Part shown: piece by piece, positions 39,685-42,013 of the stretch | Position numbering within the stretch: position 1 is the first letter of the stretch | Layout of the letters: every line of letters starts with the position of its first letter | Assembly: GCA_015233165.1 (NCBI GenBank) | Contig: JADFYF010000001.1 | Coordinates: 71,762 to 113,774 of the forward strand | Origin: Candidatus Omnitrophota bacterium | GTDB lineage: Bacteria > Omnitrophota > Gorgyraeia > Zapsychrales > Fredricksoniimonadaceae | Reading direction: 5' to 3' | DNA length: 42,013 nucleotides | Position numbers and translations under genes: made by a program | Notes under the pieces: model-generated | The model's input: only the letters and a program-made list of their open reading frames with translations | What the model was told of the DNA's origin: nothing | Databases searched by the model: none

Positions 39685-40320
39685 ATGATTGAGAGTTTTT
39701 TAATTTATGAAACGGAAGCCAAGAAAAATGGCTTCCGTTTCATTTTAGGAGTTGATGAAGCAGGAAGAGGTCCTTTAGCAGGTCCGGTTGTGGCATCCGC
39801 CGTTTGTTTGAAAGATTCTAATTTCACCTGCCGTATTGATGACTCCAAAAAAATGAGTGCCAAGGCCAGACAAAAAGCTTTTTATGAAATCTTGGATAGG
39901 GCCTATGTAGGAATCGGTTTCATTTCAGAGGTTGGCATTGATCACATTAATATTCTTAATGCGACATTTTATGCGATGGAGATGGCCGTCAACAAACTCA
40001 TGGAACAAATCATAAAACACCCAAACCCTGAAATACAAAATAAGGACGTTAAGATCCTTGTAGATGGTAATGCTTTTAAAACTAACCTTAATTACAGATA
40101 TCAAACCATTGTCGGGGGAGATGCCAGCAGCTTATCCATTGCCTGCGCTTCCATCATCGCTAAGACTTATCGAGACCGTATGATGGAACAATACGATTCT
40201 ATTTTTCCTCAATATGGATTTAAAACCCATAAAGGTTACCCAACAGCAGCTCATAAAGCAGCCATCATCCAGTACGGACCTTCCATCATTCATCGAAAAA
40301 CATTTAACGGAGTTCTATGA
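39685..40320 (+). CDS. rnhB: Ribonuclease HII
   Basis: 211 residues, normal. It removes ribonucleotides from RNA-DNA hybrids. GVDEAGRGPLAGPV gives catalytic Asp24 and Glu25; Asp127 (LVDGNAF) and Asp146 (GGDASSLSIACASIIAK) complete the acidic site. The start is the only ATG in frame before the catalytic motif, so the reading frame must run through a 15-bp hairpin with a T-run at 39707-39746. The stop overlaps the next ATG (ATGA). Confidence 0.97.
   Translation: MIESFLIYETEAKKNGFRFILGVDEAGRGPLAGPVVASAVCLKDSNFTCRIDDSKKMSAKARQKAFYEILDRAYVGIGFISEVGIDHINILNATFYAMEMAVNKLMEQIIKHPNPEIQNKDVKILVDGNAFKTNLNYRYQTIVGGDASSLSIACASIIAKTYRDRMMEQYDSIFPQYGFKTHKGYPTAAHKAAIIQYGPSIIHRKTFNGVL
39707..39746 (+). terminator. 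Intrinsic-terminator-like hairpin inside the start of rnhB
   Basis: Arms 39707-39721 (ATGAAACGGAAGCCA) and 39729-39743 (TGGCTTCCGTTTCAT) pair perfectly around a seven-base loop AGAAAAA, followed by T's to 39746. It lies 40 bases after the rplS stop and within codons 8-21 of rnhB. It could terminate or attenuate the rplS transcript. Confidence 0.6.
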
Positions 40321-40772
40321 TTCTTGATCACTTTGAAAATGTAGATCGTTATTCTATTCCTCAATTGAATAAGATTTTAGATTTTATTTCTACTCATCAC
40401 TGTTTAATGTTACCCAATGAACAAATAGACATCGATGGAAAAGATCTTTTTGTGAGAGTCATGGAATATACTCCAAAACCAGCCCATGACAATAAATTTG
40501 AGACTCATCAAATCTATGCAGACTTACAATATGTTGTCGCAGGCATTGAATTAATGCAAATAGCACCATCCAAATCTTTAAGCCCTCTAGGAGAGTACGA
40601 TAAGATAGGGGACTATCACTTCTTTAAAGCTGATCAAGAGATTACAGATCTTGTTGTTTCAAAGGGAGACTTTACTTATTTCTACCCTGGTGAAGCTCAC
40701 CGTCCATCCTGCCTGTATAAAGAATATAATGTTTTAATAAAGAAATTGGTTTTTAAGATCAAGATTAATTAA
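40317..40772 (+). CDS. YhcH/YjgK/YiaL family (DUF386) cupin-like protein
   Basis: 151 residues, the normal family size. It shows the family's ETHQIYADLQYVVAGIE stretch (about 62-78, with metal-binding-type Glu, His and Asp) and FYPGEAHRPS (about 121-130). Members are beta-barrel proteins linked to handling of N-glycolyl- or N-acetylneuraminate anomers and other sugars; exact substrates are mostly untested. It is coupled to rnhB by an ATGA overlap, though its role has no clear link to the tRNA/ribosome genes. Confidence 0.88.
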   Translation: MILDHFENVDRYSIPQLNKILDFISTHHCLMLPNEQIDIDGKDLFVRVMEYTPKPAHDNKFETHQIYADLQYVVAGIELMQIAPSKSLSPLGEYDKIGDYHFFKADQEITDLVVSKGDFTYFYPGEAHRPSCLYKEYNVLIKKLVFKIKIN

Positions 40773-40855
40773 CGATTATTACCTTATAGCGTGTTAAGGA
40801 TGCTAGAATAGGAAGCTTTTAGGGTAATTTAAATACTTTTTTACCAAGGAGATTC

Positions 40856-41011
40856 ATGGCCAAGAAAATAGCAACCTTAGCAAAGGGAAGAAAATGTAAA
40901 CATTTTGGATGTAAACATATTCTCAGTATTTATAATGCCGAAGCCTTTTGCAACACTCATTCTGGGGATTCACCACAGAAAAAAAGACCCCAAGCTTCTA
41001 AATCCAGGTAA
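40856..41011 (+). CDS. Small zinc-finger-like protein, 51 residues
   Basis: A short gene read from the sequence: an AAGGAG (40846-40851) stands four bases before the ATG and the frame ends at TAA. It encodes 51 residues, basic at both ends, with Cys14-x4-Cys19-x12-Cys32-x2-His35 and a central ILSIYNAEAFC. This Cys4-like spacing (C-x4-C...C-x2-H) suggests one bound zinc. A small nucleic-acid-binding or regulatory role is plausible but not shown. It has its own 83-base upstream gap and is convergent with the LysR gene. Confidence 0.65.
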   Translation: MAKKIATLAKGRKCKHFGCKHILSIYNAEAFCNTHSGDSPQKKRPQASKSR

Positions 41012-41031
41012 GCCTCATTAAAAGATAATTC

Positions 41032-41928
41032 TTATTTAGATGGAGAATAGTCTTTATGGATCATTTCATAAAACAAGCGGGTAGATTTTGAAAAGATTTT
41101 CTTATTGCTATATAAAATAGCTAAGGGTCGTTTAATATCGAGACCTTTAACCTGAATAATATCAAACGTTTTATTCTTAACCTCCTGTAGGACTGTGCTC
41201 TTAGGAAGTATTGAACATCCTATCCCGACGTCAACAGCATTCTTAATTGTTTCAATATTCTCAGATTCTTTAATAAGATTTAATTGGATATCTTTAGAAA
41301 CTAAATACTGATGGATGGCTGCACCTGTTGGTGTCTTAGAGTCTAACCCAACAAAGCTGATTCCGTTAAGCTCTTTAAGTTGAACGTTTCTCTTTTTAAA
41401 GAAGTGGTGTTTGTTGGACTGGACAAGAACCATTTCTTCTTCTGCAAATATCTTAAACATACATCCTGACATCGGCTTTGGATAAGCAACTAATCCAAAA
41501 TCGGCAGTTCTTTTTTTAATAGCTTCATAAATAGCATCGTGATAGCCATATTCTAAGTTAATATTGATTCCGGGATATTTTTTTAAGAGATGTTGCATAA
41601 TGGGTTTTAGTTGATATAGCCCCATCGTATAGATTGAGATAATGTGAATATCTCCGGTGAATTGATTATTGTTTTCAGAAATCTTTGTTTTGGCATTCTC
41701 ATAGAGTTCTAATATTTGTTGAGCGTAAGATATAAAAATAAGCCCATCGGAGGTTAGCGTAATTTTTTTGGAAGAACGTTCAAAAAGAACACAGCGCAGT
41801 CTTTTCTCTAATAAACGGATATGTTGAGACACGGCCGGCTGTGTAATATTATTCTTTTCGGCTGCTAATCGAAAAGACCCTGTTTGTGCGACGGAGATAA
41901 ATGTTTTTATAAAAAAGAGATTGATCAT
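41032..41928 (-). CDS. LysR-type transcriptional regulator
   Basis: 298 residues, standard. The N-terminal winged helix-turn-helix (FIKTFISVAQTGSFRLAAEKNNITQPAVSQHIRLLEKRL, about 5-43) is followed by the LysR linker helix and a periplasmic-binding-protein-like sensor domain (about 90-290). GAGGAA precedes its ATG. The target is usually a divergent gene, which here would lie beyond the right edge (from about 41940). The ligand is unknown. Confidence 0.95.
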   Translation of the reverse strand: MINLFFIKTFISVAQTGSFRLAAEKNNITQPAVSQHIRLLEKRLRCVLFERSSKKITLTSDGLIFISYAQQILELYENAKTKISENNNQFTGDIHIISIYTMGLYQLKPIMQHLLKKYPGININLEYGYHDAIYEAIKKRTADFGLVAYPKPMSGCMFKIFAEEEMVLVQSNKHHFFKKRNVQLKELNGISFVGLDSKTPTGAAIHQYLVSKDIQLNLIKESENIETIKNAVDVGIGCSILPKSTVLQEVKNKTFDIIQVKGLDIKRPLAILYSNKKIFSKSTRLFYEMIHKDYSPSK

Positions 41929-42013
41929 AGGTTTTCCTCATAAGTAAATCTTATCGATTATATAACATAAATAATGATGCCGCAATGGATAAAATCATGT
42001 ATGCTTGCTGTAT

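Noticed and set aside
41929-42013. A gene divergent from the LysR regulator at the right edge
   Set aside because: Only about 85 AT-rich bases are visible and no start codon with a ribosome site can be supported.

Overview
This window reads as a chromosomal segment of an uncultured, host- or prey-associated-looking Gram-negative bacterium. My best guess is the PVC superphylum, possibly Omnitrophota. This is an inference from three things: a chlamydia-like class Ic ribonucleotide reductase (NrdA with three ATP-cones, NrdB with Phe at the radical-Tyr position), very large exported multidomain proteins, and a mix of leaderless-looking and Shine-Dalgarno-led genes. There are no integrases, transposases, tRNA or rRNA genes and no CRISPR array.

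Layout. 1-3768: end of an unidentified gene, prepilin peptidase (pilD), a RhuM-family protein, an exported thioredoxin-fold protein and an exported membrane protein. 3870-27787: the most unusual region. It holds four paralogous giant exported proteins (here Gp1-Gp4; 1761, 1365, 979 and 1230 residues) in the same orientation. Between Gp1 and Gp2 sit two GT-C-like membrane glycosyltransferases, an SH3-like protein, ferrochelatase (hemH), an exported helical-toroid-like protein, a DUF1456 protein and a membrane protein. 27789-30128: a thioesterase facing an oxidative-defence set (AhpC-type peroxiredoxin, Tpx, superoxide dismutase). 30315-35046: nrdA and nrdB behind a promoter with two probable NrdR boxes, then a MAPEG-family protein. 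35164-40772: a SpoIID-like protein, then a tight run queA-tgt-trmD-rplS-rnhB-yhcH. The window ends with a 51-residue zinc-finger-like protein and a LysR regulator on the minus strand.

The candidate system. Each giant protein has a Sec signal peptide cut at A-Q-E/D, a conserved N-module of about 330-410 residues ending in RKYFSGG, a variable middle, and a conserved C-module of about 70 residues starting GG-I/V-D. The middle carries different enzyme-like modules: a protein-kinase fold, two methyltransferases, a HExxH module, a Cys-His-Asp module and a Nudix box. A short motif, Asp-x-Ala-Met, occurs 17 times in the four proteins and brackets the modules. In Gp2 a 22-bp exact direct repeat encoding this motif flanks the methyltransferase module in frame. 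Several modules would need ATP or SAM although the proteins look exported, so I infer a modular effector family that may act in another cell.

A second theme is small palindromic repeats. One two-hairpin family (TGTC...GACA ends) occurs five times: twice between genes and three times inside Gp1 and Gp2, where it is translated. Gp1 and Gp2 carry copies in the same loop in opposite orientations. Gp3 and Gp4 lack them and show the uninterrupted state.
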